Assembly (NCBI GenBank): GCA_027475525.1
Contig: JAMWFC010000055.1
Location: 786,212 to 850,211, forward strand
Length of the DNA stretch: 64,000 bases
From: Macrolepiota albuminosa
Lineage: Eukaryota > Basidiomycota > Agaricomycetes > Agaricales > Agaricaceae
Reading direction: 5' to 3'
The notes under the pieces are model-generated. The model was not told the origin of the DNA. It saw only the letters and a list, made by a program, of their open reading frames with translations, and made no database searches. A program made the position numbers and the translations under genes. Positions 44,095 through 55,919 of this stretch are shown here, one piece after another (position 1 is the first letter of the stretch; each line of letters opens with the position of its first letter).

Positions 44095-46529
44095 TCAGTC
44101 GCTCTCATCTTCCAGCGGCAAAGAGTCGTCGGAAATCGGCAAAGAGGAGTCGCGAAGCGGTAAAAGGTCGCCCGGCAAGATGTTGTTGGCGGTTTGCCAA
44201 TCCATGGCGGCTTGGCAGTCGTCCTGGTAATCTCGCAGAACGCGCAGGCTGCGCCCCAAGTTGGAGTAGCGCAAGCGAAGCGCCATGAGCTGTCCCCGCA
44301 CCCGTTCCCGTTCCCGTTCCATCGACGTTGCCATCGTTGCCGCCCTCCTCGAATACCGCTCCAGCATCTCGCGAGGATTTAGCGCAATGACCGGGTAAAC
44401 GAGGTCCTGCCCCAGCCACTGGAAAGCGTCGCCAGTAACCGTTGGCTGTGGCTGGGGAGTCCAAGTGGGATCGACCCTAGCGATCACGGGGCGCCTCGGC
44501 TCCAATCCGGCAACGTCCTCAGGGTCTGAGACTTCCCAGGGGGCAACGTTACCGTAGGGAGGTAGCCAGTGCCACTCTGGCTCCTCCCTGGCAACTCCTG
44601 CCGCGCCCTCGACTTCCGCCACTACCTCCCTTGCCGATGCCTCTCCCTCACCCTCTCCCGCTACCGCCTCCATGGCGGGGGCCTCTTCCTCGTCACCTAC
44701 GCGCTGGGTCGCCAAAGTCTCGTCTGGCTCCCCCTCCGCGTCCTCGTCACCAGCCATAGCCATAGGGCTTCCCGCTCCCCTTGCTGCCATTGCCGAGGGT
44801 TCCACCTCCTGAGGATCTTCCCTTGGCGGCGGGTCCACTACCGCGTCGTCCTCATCGGCAGCAGGCAGAGAAACCCCCCTCAGGTGGATAGGGGAAAGTA
44901 ACTTGCTAGGCCCGGCTTCAGTGTCCCTCGGCGGCAGGCGGCTGGCGGCAAGCGCTTTCTCCAACTCCTCCATCTCCACGTCTTCAGGGGCAGAGGGAGG
45001 AGACTCTACCCGCGCACGTTTGGCCTTGCCCTTCCCCTTGGCGGGCGAAGGGACTTGTCGTTTTGAAGGGACCGTAGTCCCTTGGCGCTCTCCGGCGCCA
45101 CGGTTGCCGACTGTTGAAGACTCGTCCCCTTGACGCGTCGGCAGCGCCAGGGAACTCTTGCTAATTGTCGCCGCGTCGCCAGCGGCCTGCTTCTTCCTCT
45201 CCCCCTCAACGAACTCCCGCGCCCTTTTGACGAGGACGGCACGCTTGAAAGTGCGCTCCACTACCGCGTCGGGAGCTCCACCGCGTTCGCGACTCTTAGC
45301 GCCGTCCAGAGTGCAGGCCTGTTTAAGCGTACCGCACCGGTAGCAGGGCTGGCCACCAGTGGGGTACCAACACCCCTCTGGGTCGTTGTCGGCCCAGCAC
45401 TTGTCGCACTACAAGAATGTTAACGAAAACGGCAAGGAAAGCCAAAGTGCTTACCGCCCCTTGGGAGTCCTTGAACTCCCGCCTTGCCGCTGGGCTTGCC
45501 GTCTTCTTGTCCTTCATCTCCGGCAAGACCACCCCCGCCTCCATTCCTCCATCCAAAACCGCCTCATCTCGTCTTGCCACCAACAAACCCTTCAGCTCTG
45601 CGTCGCTAAAGGAGGTTTGCGTTGGCGCCTGTCAACTGGTTGGTTAGCAGGGAAAGTACCTTGGCGTAACGAACTTACCGTGTAACGAGGGGCGGCAGCC
45701 TTGCGAGACTTAGAATGGGATAAACGATAAGCGCCAGCGGTAACAACGCACAAACTTACCTTCTTCTTTAAAGTCTTGCCAGGCTTGACCGGAGAGCCCG
45801 ATGTGCTTGCCGGCAGTGCTGGGCTCTGGGCACTACCGGCGCGGGAATCCTTCCCACCAGACACCTGCCTCCTTGCAATTGGCGACCTCTCACTGGCTAC
45901 CAGGGTCTCGCCAACGACCTCTCGCTCCTCTAAGGCCTTGGTCCTCTCCTTGGCGTCACGGGAGGCCTCTTCCAGCACACTCTCGCGGATAGCCGCCATC
46001 TCAGCGTCCACCTGCAAATTAGCAAGAGGCGCTAACACCTCTTGTTTGCTATGGGGAGACAGATCAGACCACAGCTAAGTCAGAAATCAAAAATCAGAGA
46101 TACTTACTCAGGCGCGGGAGCGCTTACCGTCATCGGCAAGGCGCCAGAGAGGATATCCTCCAACTCGTCCTCAATGGTAGGAACAGGAGGAGGCGCCTAG
46201 GAACCTAATCAGCTAGCGACACGGCAAAGACTAAAAGCACTTACAAAGCGAGAAAAGGGCGCTAACCAGTCGGCGCCACGATTGTCCACGTACCGCGCCC
46301 GGCACCACTCCCGCACTTCGATTTCTCTGTCCCAGCCGACGCCAAGGACGCGAACTTCGTACCAGCGCTCCAACAATTTCATCACGGCAACAACCAAGTT
46401 TGGAGGCGCCTCCGCGCCCACACCCTCGATGCGCTTGATGAAATTATTGGCCTTGGCGATGTAGGAAGAGGCAGCGTCTTGAGCCTCGCGAGATGGAACT
46501 GGAGGCGGAGTTGGAATTCGGAAAGACAT
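44095..46529 (-). CDS. Gene X of B2: antisense spliced Zn-Cys protein
   Basis: Minus-strand exons: 46245-46529, 46128-46196, 45760-46074, 45679-45708, 45455-45628 and 44095-45408, all multiples of 3, about 728 residues. Exons 1, 2 and 5 have exactly the same lengths as in B1 (285, 69, 174). Exons 3 and 4 differ by whole codons. Cysteine cluster: CDKCWADNDPEGC, CYRC, then C, with the same spacing as B1. The exon 6 middle is diverged (extra Glu/Ala-rich segments), but the cysteine block and the coiled-coil end (REMLERYSRRAAT, SLPLEDESD) are conserved. Frame and splice sites are kept despite this divergence, which argues for selection on the protein. Function unknown. Confidence 0.86.
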
Positions 46530-46698
46530 ATTTTTTTAATAGAGCGCCAGGTAAAGAGGTGGAGGAGAGACGAAGTCCAAACTCATGCGCCAGGACTATA
46601 AACCAAATCTCAAGAACGCACGGACCATCTGTCACAAAAGCGGTAACGGTAGCCTTATTTGGTGACTGAGGACAGTCAATTTTTCAGTTGGGGGGAGA
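46530..46698. promoter_or_regulatory. Gene X 5' region and B2 polypurine tract
   Basis: Same layout as in B1. The plus-strand tract GGGGGGAGA ends at 46698, just before the 3' LTR. It also serves as the upstream region of gene X. Confidence 0.7.
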
Positions 46699-47737
46699 TG
46701 ATAGGACCCTATACAGGTTAGGCGCATCAACGGCAGGCTCGGCACCGGCTCCGGAAACCTTGCCGCACTCGTCCCGAACTTAGCGCGCGCGTTCTACCTA
46801 TTTTAAGCCATTTCTGACGGCCGCGCACGGCAAGAAGCAGATCCAATCAATGATAGCGCCGACGGCAGCAGGAATGACAACTGACAGATGGCATCAGTCA
46901 CTGACGACAGCGCTTAGCGAGAAGCTTGATGATCTATCAAAAACTGACGGACAGCTTGGCGTTTGACCTTGGCGTCTGACACCGCTTACCGTCTCGATTT
47001 GGCGCCCAACGTCGCTTAGGTGTTCTGACAGACAGAAGGGTGATGGATTGATGGTTTAGCACCGCGATCTGCCACCTGGTGGCGCCAAGGGTCCTCAAAG
47101 GACGGTAGGGATCGGAAACCGTTGGAGCTACCCCTATGAAATTTTCCAGTTTACCGCACTTTGGCGATGGTTGGTCACTGGCGACGGTGAACTCCTTGTA
47201 GTATATATATTACTTACCGACTTGTACATACACAATCATCAGATCAGACGAATAGACCACAGTTTACTCCCCTTACTTCAGTCTCTCCCTTACGCTCAAG
47301 AGCTCATTTACGCTACGGTCGGCAACGTCAAAACTCATCGGCAGTTGCAGACGTTCGCCAACACTCGACATACTCGCGCCTTGCAACTACGGCAGGCATT
47401 ATCGACGCTTAGAACTTCGCTAAGCTTATCGTGCTCTTGCCGCTCCCCCTTGCCGTCTTCACTTACCGCTTCTTCCTAGGCGCTTTACCTTAGCGCTTAC
47501 ACTTGCCGGCACCCGTTACCGACTTTTCACCTTTTTCACAGACGCGTTCTCTGGGACCTGCCCGGGACTCCTCAAATTACTTTTAGCGCGCCCAACGCAC
47601 ACTCTTGGTACGGTAACACAATTGTTACATTTGTTACTGACCAAACTTTGGGCGTCATCAACGCGCGCCCAACGCACACTCTTGGTACGGTAACACAATT
47701 GTTACATTTGTTACTGACCAAACTTTGGGCGTCATCA
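46699..47737 (+). repeat. B2 3' LTR
   Basis: TGATAGGACCCT to GGGCGTCATCA, 1039 bp as given, 962 after collapsing the terminal 77-bp duplication. Followed by ACGC. Confidence 0.94.
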
Positions 47738-47739
47738 AC
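47586..47739. repeat. 77-bp tandem duplication 10
   Basis: Copies 47586-47662 and 47663-47739, covering the end of the B2 3' LTR and the first two bases of the flank. Confidence 0.95.
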
Positions 47740-47741
47740 GC

Positions 47742-48408
47742 ACACAACACCTTCTGCTATGAGGTCTCAGAAAATGTCGTTCATCATGGTCTGGAAGGTG
47801 GCAGGGCTATTAGTGAGGCCAAAGAACATTACCAGAGGTTCAAAGAGTCCACGATTTGTTTGGAATGCTCCCTTCCACTCATCTCCTTCTTTGATGCGCA
47901 CATTGTTGTAGCCCCAGCGGACATCCAACTTGGTAAAGTAGCGTGCACCTTGGAGGTTGTTGACAAGCTCTGAAATGAGTGGTAAGGGGTAGCAATTCTT
48001 CACAGTCATCGCATTCAAGACTCGATAGTCCTGAACTAGATGTAGAGATCCATCCTTCTTCTTAATGAAGAAGACTGGAGAGGCCATCGGAGACTTTAAG
48101 GGACGGATGCGACCAGAGTCTAAATTCTCCTGCAAAAAGACATCAAGCTCATCCTGTTCTTTGGGAGAGAGTGGGTAGACCTTGCAGCTAGAGGGCTCAG
48201 CATCGGGCATAAGCTCAATTGCATGGTCCCACTGCTTACGCTCTGGCAGAGAGTCAAATGATGCCTTAGAGAAAACATCCTCAAAGTCTTGCAGGTGATG
48301 AGGAACTGCATCTCAGAATGACTTAGGAGCAGAGTTGGCAGCAAATGCCTGAGCTAGCCGCTGGGAGGTAGTTTGGCTAGCTCTAATCTCTGCTACAGTT
48401 GGTGGAGG
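47742..48408 (-). pseudogene. C reverse transcriptase N-terminal part
   Basis: Minus strand: [69 protein letters not shown], then a TGA where an Arg is expected, and DLIAEGVVC to the B2 junction. At least two more stops lie near 48313 and 48407. The continuation is at 36124 downward. Confidence 0.9.
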
Positions 48409-49411
48409 TCATAATGTAGTTGCATAAATCCTATCACCTGTCTCAATAGCCTCATCTGGAGACTCTGGGTTGGGAGTGCACCCAAATTCACCCTCATGTC
48501 CATCTTCCGTCTGGGCTTCACTCACTACACCTCGAACGTCCTCATAGAGGGCCTCTCTATAAGGGAACGCCAAGGGAGGAGGATCCAGTAGGTCGAGGTC
48601 TGCAAAGAGGAGGTGTCCAACTCGGCAAGCTTGGATAGCAGCATGCTCACGGACTGACTCTCTGCGCTCCTCTCTAACTTCCTTGGCACATGTGAAACAC
48701 CGTCGAGGGCAGCGGCTCATGCTCACCTTACCCCTGGCCCAGTCAATCTCAGGATTGTGATCACGCAGCCAGGAGAACCCAAGTATCATGTCCTGCTTTC
48801 CTAGGCTGGTAACCGCAAAGACTGCACGCTCCAAATGATTCTGATAATGAAGAACTAAATCCACCACTGAGCAGATGGATCCAGCTTCATTGAGCGTACT
48901 GTCAATGTTATAGACTGGAATAGGGTGAGAGAGGGGACGGGTAGTGAGCTGGTGTTGTTCCACATAATGGGTGTCTAGGAAGAGTCCAGTAGCGCCACTG
49001 TCCAAGAGAGCTATGACGCTTTGAGTCTGCTGAGTGTCAGTTGTCTCAATCTCCACATTCAGACGCAGAGAGTTGGGAGAGGGAGTAGAGGCAACAACAT
49101 AGCAATGAGGAAGGTGTTGTTCCCAAGCTGGAACACGTGGTTGTTGGACAGGGGAAGGAGAAGAGGAGGTCTTAGCTGAGGCTTGGACCAAGGGGGTATT
49201 TTGTATGTCGGAGGGGGTGCTTACAGTTTCAGTCAGAGAATCAGGAACAGGGAGGAGGCTTGGACCAAGGGGGTATTTTGTACGTCGGAGGGGGTGCTTA
49301 CAGTTTCAGTCAGAGAATCAGGAACAGGGAGCGATACATTAGAAGACTCTACTGATTGACATGTAAACTGATTAGCACCAGGCAGTGGAGGCGTACAACT
49401 CATCCGTCGCT
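48409..49411 (-). pseudogene. C protease region
   Basis: Minus strand. The retropepsin domain with ALLDSGATGLFLD and GFSWLRDHNPEIDW lies within 48409-49191. Upstream, a frame with SCTPPLPGANQ links it to gag in a different frame. The 77-bp duplication at 49178-49331 disturbs this link. A zinc-binding-like CPRRCFTCAK occurs after the protease core. Confidence 0.85.
49178..49331. repeat. 77-bp tandem duplication 11
   Basis: Copies 49178-49254 and 49255-49331, with one internal difference (TATGTCGG versus TACGTCGG). It is the only one of the fourteen that I found not to be identical. Confidence 0.93.
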
Positions 49412-50677
49412 CTATTGAAAACCCTCCCCTGCAGAACCAAAGGACACATCCGATGGTTCTGCTACAGCTTCCACAGGACCCAAGGACTCCTCCAAAGGTT
49501 CTGCTTCAGTCTGTACATCTGGGGAGGGGTTTCCTTGAACATCTCGGGCAGCAAGGAGCTGGAGAAGGAGCTCCTCCTGCTCTAAAGCTGAGAGATAGTG
49601 CACCTCTAACCCCTGGGGACAATACCAAGCAAAGTGACCAGGCTTTCCACAGCGACGGCAGAGGAGAGGAAGGGAGGAACGTTGACAAGAGGCATTGACA
49701 TCCATAGGTACTCCAAAAGGAAGAGGACGTGCTGCAGGTACCTGAGCTGGGGGTGGAGCGCAAAATGGAAGGGAGGGCTGGATGGGATGACGAGCAGAAA
49801 ACGATGCCTGTGAGGTGGAGCCAGGGGCAGTTCCATGGTGGAGCTCACGTCGTAACTCCATAAGCTGCCACTGATCATGTGCTACCTGATACCAGGTCTC
49901 AATACTTGTGTCATCAGGTTGTCCCTCAGCCATGCTGTCAATCCGGTCCATGAGAGAGGGAAGGAGGCCATCTCGGAAGGTGAGACAGAGCTGAAGACCA
50001 TCCGGATAACAGGCCTGTTCAGCAAGAGCTCTGAAGGAGTCGATGTACTCATCTAGGGTCCGCTTCCCCTGCCCATATCAATGAGGATCTCAGAGAGTGA
50101 GGGCTGCCACCTTAGCAGGGTCCAAGGGGAAGAACTCTGTCCGAAACTCCTTCTCAAACTGATCCCAACTTCCAAAACTCTCCACTCCTCCAGGGCGTTG
50201 AAAGACTCGTAGCGTGTATGTTGAAGCTCGCCCAGACTTCATGTAAGAAAGAACCCAAGCAATCTTGAGAGCATCAGAGGGGAAAGCCTCACCACTGAGC
50301 TGAATATAGGTGATGCAGGACTGCAGGAAATGCTCGCCTATTGCTCGGTCACCATTGAATGCGTCTGGGAGTGCTGGGCGAGGAAGATTGGCATGAACTG
50401 GAGGGGAGGCCCCAAAGCGAGGGACTGGGGGTGTGCCAGCCCTAACTGGAGGTGCCTGGAGAGGGGCAGGAGTGAGAGGGAGGCGCTCTAAGAGGGCCTG
50501 AAGGGAATGGGAGATGGTGTCTGTGGCCTGACATAATCCAGCAAGTTCAGTGGTGTGGAGGGTGAGGGAAGCTTGAGTAGTCTGCACCTGAGTCTCCAGA
50601 GCAAGCAAGCAACCCCAGGCATCATTCTGAGGGGCAGAAGCATCCAGGGGAGTGTCTGAGGGGGCTGGTTGGGTCAT
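49412..50677 (-). pseudogene. C gag
   Basis: Minus strand, start MTQPAPSDTPLDASAP at 50677. A capsid-like region (ALPDAFNGDRAIGEHFLQSC; AWVLSYMKSGRASTYTLRV) runs to 50090, where a TGA replaces the residue before YGQGKRTLDEY. The frame resumes with SFRALAEQACYPDGL and ends with a zinc knuckle CRRCGKPGHFAWYC (C-x2-C-x4-H-x4-C). The single nonsense change separates two otherwise colinear halves. Confidence 0.9.
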
Positions 50678-50791
50678 AGAAGCAACAGAGGGGCAGGGAG
50701 TAATCCAGTGGGGGAGGGACCTAAAGGGGCAAGAGAGGGCTCAAGCAGGCTGAAGGGGGCTCCCAGACTGAAATGTAGAGACTTGTTCTGC
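50678..50791 (-). other. C leader
   Basis: About 115 bp between the C gag start and its 5' LTR. I could not identify a convincing primer-binding site. Confidence 0.5.
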
Positions 50792-51290
50792 TGTAAGGGC
50801 GACCTATAGAGGCTGTGGCTCAGTCACACAGCTGGCAGAGGGAGATCCAAAGTGTATTAGAATATATACTGACAATATCAAGGTAGCTACTCACCTGGCA
50901 GAGGGAGATCCAAAGAGAACAAGTCTAGGGATTCTCTATGCCAGGTTGGATGCTTCTGGGGCCTCTGAAGCATGGGAAACAACTGTACAGTACAACAAAA
51001 CCTTAAAAACTCGAAAATTGCCTACACAAATACTTGTACAAATAAGGGGCAAACTCTGGCAAACTCTGGCTTATATAAGCGGTCTGGAAGTGGTGCTGAG
51101 TGGGCCCACACTTGTCTGAATGGTGGCTAAAGAACCAGAGCATCTCAAGGGCTGAGAGTAGTACTAACAGATAGTGTTGAAAGAATAGAAACAGTGAAAT
51201 GAAATAATGTCAGAAGAAATAAGAGAATGAATGGAAGGAGAGTGAAGAGATAAGGAGTGAGAAAAGGAAGAAATGAGGAGTCCCCTGACA
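50792..51290 (-). repeat. C 5' LTR
   Basis: 499 bp, the partner of 21609-22107, with the same TATA-like palindrome and the 63-bp-spaced direct repeat. Followed by GGTGG, the target duplication. I find no TTRSCG word in it. Confidence 0.93.
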
Positions 51291-51295
51291 GGTGG

Positions 51296-52133
51296 GAAGG
51301 GACTCTAACTAAACCCTGATCACTTCCAGAAGGAGTCAGCAGTAGTCACTGCCATTCGACGATGCACTTCAATCAGAAGTCTAAAGGGATCAATAACAAT
51401 GACACAGGATATACTTATACCTGACGGCTAGACTTGTCAGGAACTAGTACAATGAGTAGTGCTGATATTAGTGCTCACAGCATCTGTTGAGGATTTTCCA
51501 ACCATACCCCGGAACCGCCTGACCAATTGGAGTTATAATAAAAGTGAGCGGACCTGTATAAATTCTAAGTCAATAGAGAGTTGCCGTTGGTCGCTGTGGG
51601 TCATAATGCTGTTGGTCGCCATCAACCATGTGCAAAAGGTTGCCGTTGACAGGTCACCATTAGAGGGAACCACAAGGAGAGGTGCTAGGAGGTAGCGCTG
51701 CAGATGGACTTTCTACCTTGGCAAACACCGTAGCACATAGTATATAAGATAGCTACATTACATGTAAATAACAACAAATTGTACCCTCTTGAGTCCCAAG
51801 TTACACTTAGCGTTCAAACTGCACTAGCTTTACCTGACTTTGTCACTAAGTTGGATGCTAGCCTTGTCTATATTGTCTTCTTCGTTTACGGTGCCACCTA
51901 CAGGCACATTACGCTGTGCTCCTTGTTTTTCTTCTATATCTCTGCTTAAACTAAAACACTTACTACCTACTAAGTAGCACCCAAGACGCTGTAATCTAGC
52001 GCATCTTCCTATCACCTCTGCTCAAGCACACCAGGACCCTGTCAGGACTCCTCAAAACTACAAACGCCAAGCACTGGAGACGGCGTTGTACTGCGTATAC
52101 ATCCAGCGCACCCAACCACAGTTGGCCTCATCA
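51296..52133 (+). repeat. Right part of E-element 5' LTR
   Basis: It ends GGCCTCATCA at 52133, followed by TTTTGGAGCCCAC, which parallels the B LTR end and primer-binding site. With 21376-21608 it forms an LTR of about 1.07 kb. TTGCCG and TTGGTCG-like words persist but many CpGs are gone. Confidence 0.65.
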
Positions 52134-54190
52134 TTTTGGAGCCCACTGCCAAGGGTTCTTCTGAGACAGAATTCCGCTGGAAACTCGAGCCCAGCGACAG
52201 CACCGCCTCCTGTTGGAGAGCACTTTTGAACCAAGCACTACCGATTCACCACATTTACCAGGCGTGCTACCAAGGCAGACTTTAGACCAGGAGCTTGAGG
52301 CCACCCCAGACAGCCTAGCCAAAAGTTTCTTCTCTTTCTCCTGACCTTTTGAGTACTTAGCAGGCGAAAACCATACACTGCTTACTCCTTTAGAAGAGTT
52401 ATCTAGGTCATTATTGCCAGAACCTAGCGACTCAGAACTAACCGAACCCGTACCCACTACATCGACTCCAAGTAACACGAGTACCACCACCCTTTCTATG
52501 TCAACACACTCACCTGCCGATATGGAGCAGCCAAATAACCAGTGCATGCCACCCAGAAACTATTTCTCGTTGCCAAAATGGGACAAAATGAAGCCCCGTG
52601 AATTAACGCAGTATTTCAAGGAGTTGGAATATTTACTATGCGACTGCCACGTGACAGACAATACTCAGATGAAGGAATACGCTGCCAGATATGTCTCATA
52701 TGATACAGCTGAATCATGGATGGGTTTAAAAGAGTTTCAAGGACTTACCAATGATGCAGTGCCAAGGCCTTTTACCTATAATGAATGGAAGAAGACTATT
52801 ATTCATTTATATCCTGGCACTGAGGAAGCTACACGTTATACAGTAATGGAAATCCAGAAGCTAGTACAGGACACCTTTGCGGCAGGAATCTATACTTATT
52901 ATTGTGATTTTCAGCGGATAGCAAGGTGGCTCGTCCAGAATGGGAAGCTGTATGGAAACAAGGAACGTTGGCTGTTCCAACAGGGCTTCCCAACCTCATT
53001 GTGGACTAAGATTGCGTGACGATTGGAGATTATTATGCACGACCATCATTCTGAGGAACCTTACGACATAGAAAAAGTCTTTGAGGCAGGAAAGTGGGTT
53101 TTAAAAGGCATGGATACGGATATACTCTTACAGCGACCTGGTGCAGACCATGGAGGAATGGCATCTAAATTAGAGTCGCCAGCTCCTAGTGCCGCCAATG
53201 ACTGGAACAGGTTCGTCAAGAAGGAGGATTTGGAAAACACCATTAACAATGCGGTCGCTAGCATTATGAATAAACTGGAGACCTTGATCTTGACTAGTCT
53301 CTCAGCACCTAGAAGCAATGTACAGATAGGCCTTTGTCATTTCTATGGCGAGGCAGGACACACCATGACCAGGGGTTGATGCACTATTCTTGAACAGTAT
53401 TTGCGACAAGGAAAAGTGTGCCATGGGATAGATGGAAAACTAGTCTTACCTTTGGGTGCTAACATTCCCCTTTATCCAGAGCATAAGACTTTCCAGGGAC
53501 ATATTGACGAGTGGCACCGTCAAAACTCCAGGAACTTAGCAACAGGAAACTTGAATAGTACGGCGACAAACAAAGCAGAAGCGACTCCTCAACAAGCGCT
53601 AATTCACGAAGTACTCCAGCTGAACACCGTTAGCAAACGGCCTACGTTGTCACATGAAGAAAGGATTGAGACCCTGGAAAGGGAATTGAAGTTGCTGAAG
53701 AATCAGGTCTTTGATGGGGTGGAAATCAGAAAGGGCAAGCAGCCATTAAAAGACTATAGGCTCTCAGGAGCAACGACAGACCCCGCGTCAGCAAAAGCTT
53801 CAACTTCTAATGCTAACAATGACATACCAGAAGCAACTAAAGCACCGGTCACTATGGAGCCGCCGCTGCATCCTTATGCGGGCCTTGGGGGCAACTATGC
53901 CCCACCCCTCAATCGCAACTTCGGAACGCCAGACAAGCCTACAGGGGAATATCGACCCACGGCATCTATATTTGACCTGGAAAAGTCCAAGATAGTTTTT
54001 GATCGCATCATGCAGAGCCAGGTCACGCTATCAGTAGGAGAGTTATGCAGTGTGGCGCCAGACATCAGGAATCAGATGTGTACCGCTGTTACGCCTTGCC
54101 ACAACGTAGCTAACAATGTAACGACAATGGATGAATGCGACGATGCGCTATCTGGATTTGCTTGCATACATAACAGAGACGGTAGCACTG
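52134..54190 (+). pseudogene. E gag, decayed relative of B
   Basis: A primer-binding-like TGGAGCCCAC sits at 52137. Gag homologous to B follows (MPPRNYFSLPKWDKMKPREL; EYAARYVSYDTAESWMGL), from about 52414 to 54190. TGA stops occur at about 53017 and 53377. The zinc knuckle reads CHFYGEAGHTMTRG followed by a stop: one Cys is now Tyr and the last is displaced. The changes are C-to-T or G-to-A type. D is inserted after HNRDGST. Confidence 0.88.
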
Positions 54191-54953
54191 TGTCACGACC
54201 CCTCCCCTCTGGAACCTTCCTGGGACATCCCTGGAGCCCCATCTGGGAGCCTCTTTCGTCAACCCCACAACACGCCCTGCCCCCACAGCTGCCGACACTG
54301 CCATCACACGCATCAAAGACTGCCATCAGCCAGCCCCCCCAGGAACCCTGCATCACGGACCCCGGATCAACTGCCATCAACGATCGGATTGCGCAACTCG
54401 CTTCCAGCCATCACGCATCACGCATCACAGCCCCCTCCGCACCAATTGATCGTGTGCCCCACACGCGCGATCCAAGTATACAGTCCCTGCCCGCTACTCA
54501 ATGCCTCCTGGAGCCCATCCCAGACACCCTGGAACCCCAAGACCTGGCCCCATAGTACTTATAGTGTAGTTCCCCATTGTATTCGCTAGTCTTGATATTA
54601 ACTTGAATTGTTGCGTGCCCTCTGCTTGACTGGTACACATTGACTGGCACACATTGACTGGCATGCTTGGATAATTGCGTGCTCTAAGTTTGGTACGCAC
54701 TTTGTGACTTTTAATTTGTTAACCTGGTCTCATCTTAGAACCCCTGGTTCACGACTCAACCCCCACCCAACCCTCAGCTACCTAAAACCCAAAACCCCTG
54801 GACCAAGTCCCCTCTCCCAGGATTGCCCCTGTCCGTGTTTTGAACCCCGGAGTCTTAGCCCCAGAGTTCCAGACATCTGAGTATCTGTAGATCAAGTCCG
54901 CCTCGTAAGGGCATCGCTTTCTCAGAAAGCCTCCGACTCAGCGGAACCTGACA
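54191..54953 (+). repeat. D LTR 1
   Basis: TGTCACGACCCC to AACCTGACA, about 763 bp; related copies at 21090 (fragment) and 56703. Contains a triplicated TGACTGGxACACATTG-like motif near 54635-54665. Confidence 0.85.
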
Positions 54954-54983
54954 TAATATCAAGACTCCCTCCTTACACCATTC

Positions 54984-55529
54984 TTGATGGCTACATATAC
55001 TCATACCTACTACCCCACGGGCTACCAGACCGACCCTTACGGGCATCCGGTCCCTGATCACTACTCTGCACAGACCCCCCACCCCGCCTATCCACCTCTC
55101 TCATACGAACCCCAATACCTCCACCGCCACTGGGCCCCTGACCCATCTCTCTATAATCTGGAGCCCTCAGTCAGCTGGGCCTCTCCGCCCAACCTAGCCA
55201 TGGCACAACCTGTGGAGGTCCCCTTGTACTGGAGCATCCCCGGGGGCCTGCTGGAGACCCCACCAGTTCCCAGTGGACCTCGCCTGATTCCTCCCAGCGA
55301 GGGCCCCTTTGCACCCACCCCCTACTATGGCTACCAGCGCCCTGCCCCCCAACCCCAGGGACCTCCCAACCCTGGCTATCCCCCTCAACACTACCCAGCC
55401 GCCGCCCCACCCGCTCGGACCCCTCCCTCGCCAATGGGATGACAACGCCTCGAGGACTACGAACGGCAACGGGACAAAGTGCTCTGCTCGCTCAGGATCT
55501 TGCCGGAGGACTTCGCACAACGGGCAAGG
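54984..55529 (+). pseudogene. D gag, N-terminal part
   Basis: A Pro/Tyr-rich N-terminus (MMATYTHTYYPTGYQTDPYG) runs to PSPMG, where a TGA replaces the expected Trp before QRLEDYERQRDKV. The frame then runs to FAQRARAL at the solo LTR. After that LTR it resumes (56607-56702) as LIEFGHDDFEGTPEDWAHC. Confidence 0.75.
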
Positions 55530-55765
55530 GCGCTGATGAGCCTGCATTGTCGCTGGCTACCAATAGCACCAATACCCACACCTCACATTGGCCCACTAGT
55601 ACCACCAGAAGCGCCATGCTCTAGCGCTTCCAGTGCTATTTTTCTCATATTTTTACACTAATAACTCGCAGCTACAGACTCCAATTACTCTCAGACCACT
55701 TTTTATGGCACCACTTATTCTTCGCACCACTATTGACACCTCGCCGCACCTTGCCACTTGCACTT

Positions 55766-55919
55766 CAAGGCTATACATTTACACAGACACTGGGCATCAG
55801 TCAATCTGGCATAATGCTCTTAGCCAGTGGCAGCGCTTACAACAAGGCTATACATTTACACAGACACTGGGCATCAGTCAATCTGGCATAATGCTCTTAG
55901 CCAGTGGCAGCGCTTACAA
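55766..55919. repeat. 77-bp tandem duplication 12
   Basis: Copies 55766-55842 and 55843-55919 in the solo LTR. Confidence 0.95.

Larger units (their letters stand above)
36129..47737 (+). mobile_element. B2: intact LTR retrotransposon carrying antisense gene X
   Basis: LTRs 36129-37166 and 46699-47737, with ACGC target duplication at 36125-36128 and 47738-47741. gag-pro 37628-39940, pol to 43662 as one uninterrupted frame, and gene X on the minus strand 44095-46529. About 11.4 kb after collapsing three 77-bp duplications. The LTRs are almost identical, all catalytic motifs are present, and no stop interrupts any ORF. It is the best candidate for a currently active element here. Inserted in the RT of C. 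Confidence 0.94.
21609..51290 (-). mobile_element. C: chromodomain Ty3/gypsy retrotransposon, nested host
   Basis: A minus-strand LTR retrotransposon with 499-bp LTRs at 50792-51290 (5') and 21609-22107 (3'). Read on the minus strand, the order is LTR, gag, protease, RT, RNase H, integrase, chromodomain, LTR. It is interrupted by B2 (36129-47737), partial B4 (35280-35508 plus gap) and B1 (23259-34956). Without the inserts it is about 6 kb, normal for this group. Both B1 and B2 removals rejoin the frame exactly: the integrase DLCGKR continues into AHFIPTHTT, and the RT VVC continues into VYLDN. Several TGA stops and an altered RT active site mark it as non-autonomous now. The two LTRs differ at only about four positions by eye. 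Confidence 0.92.
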
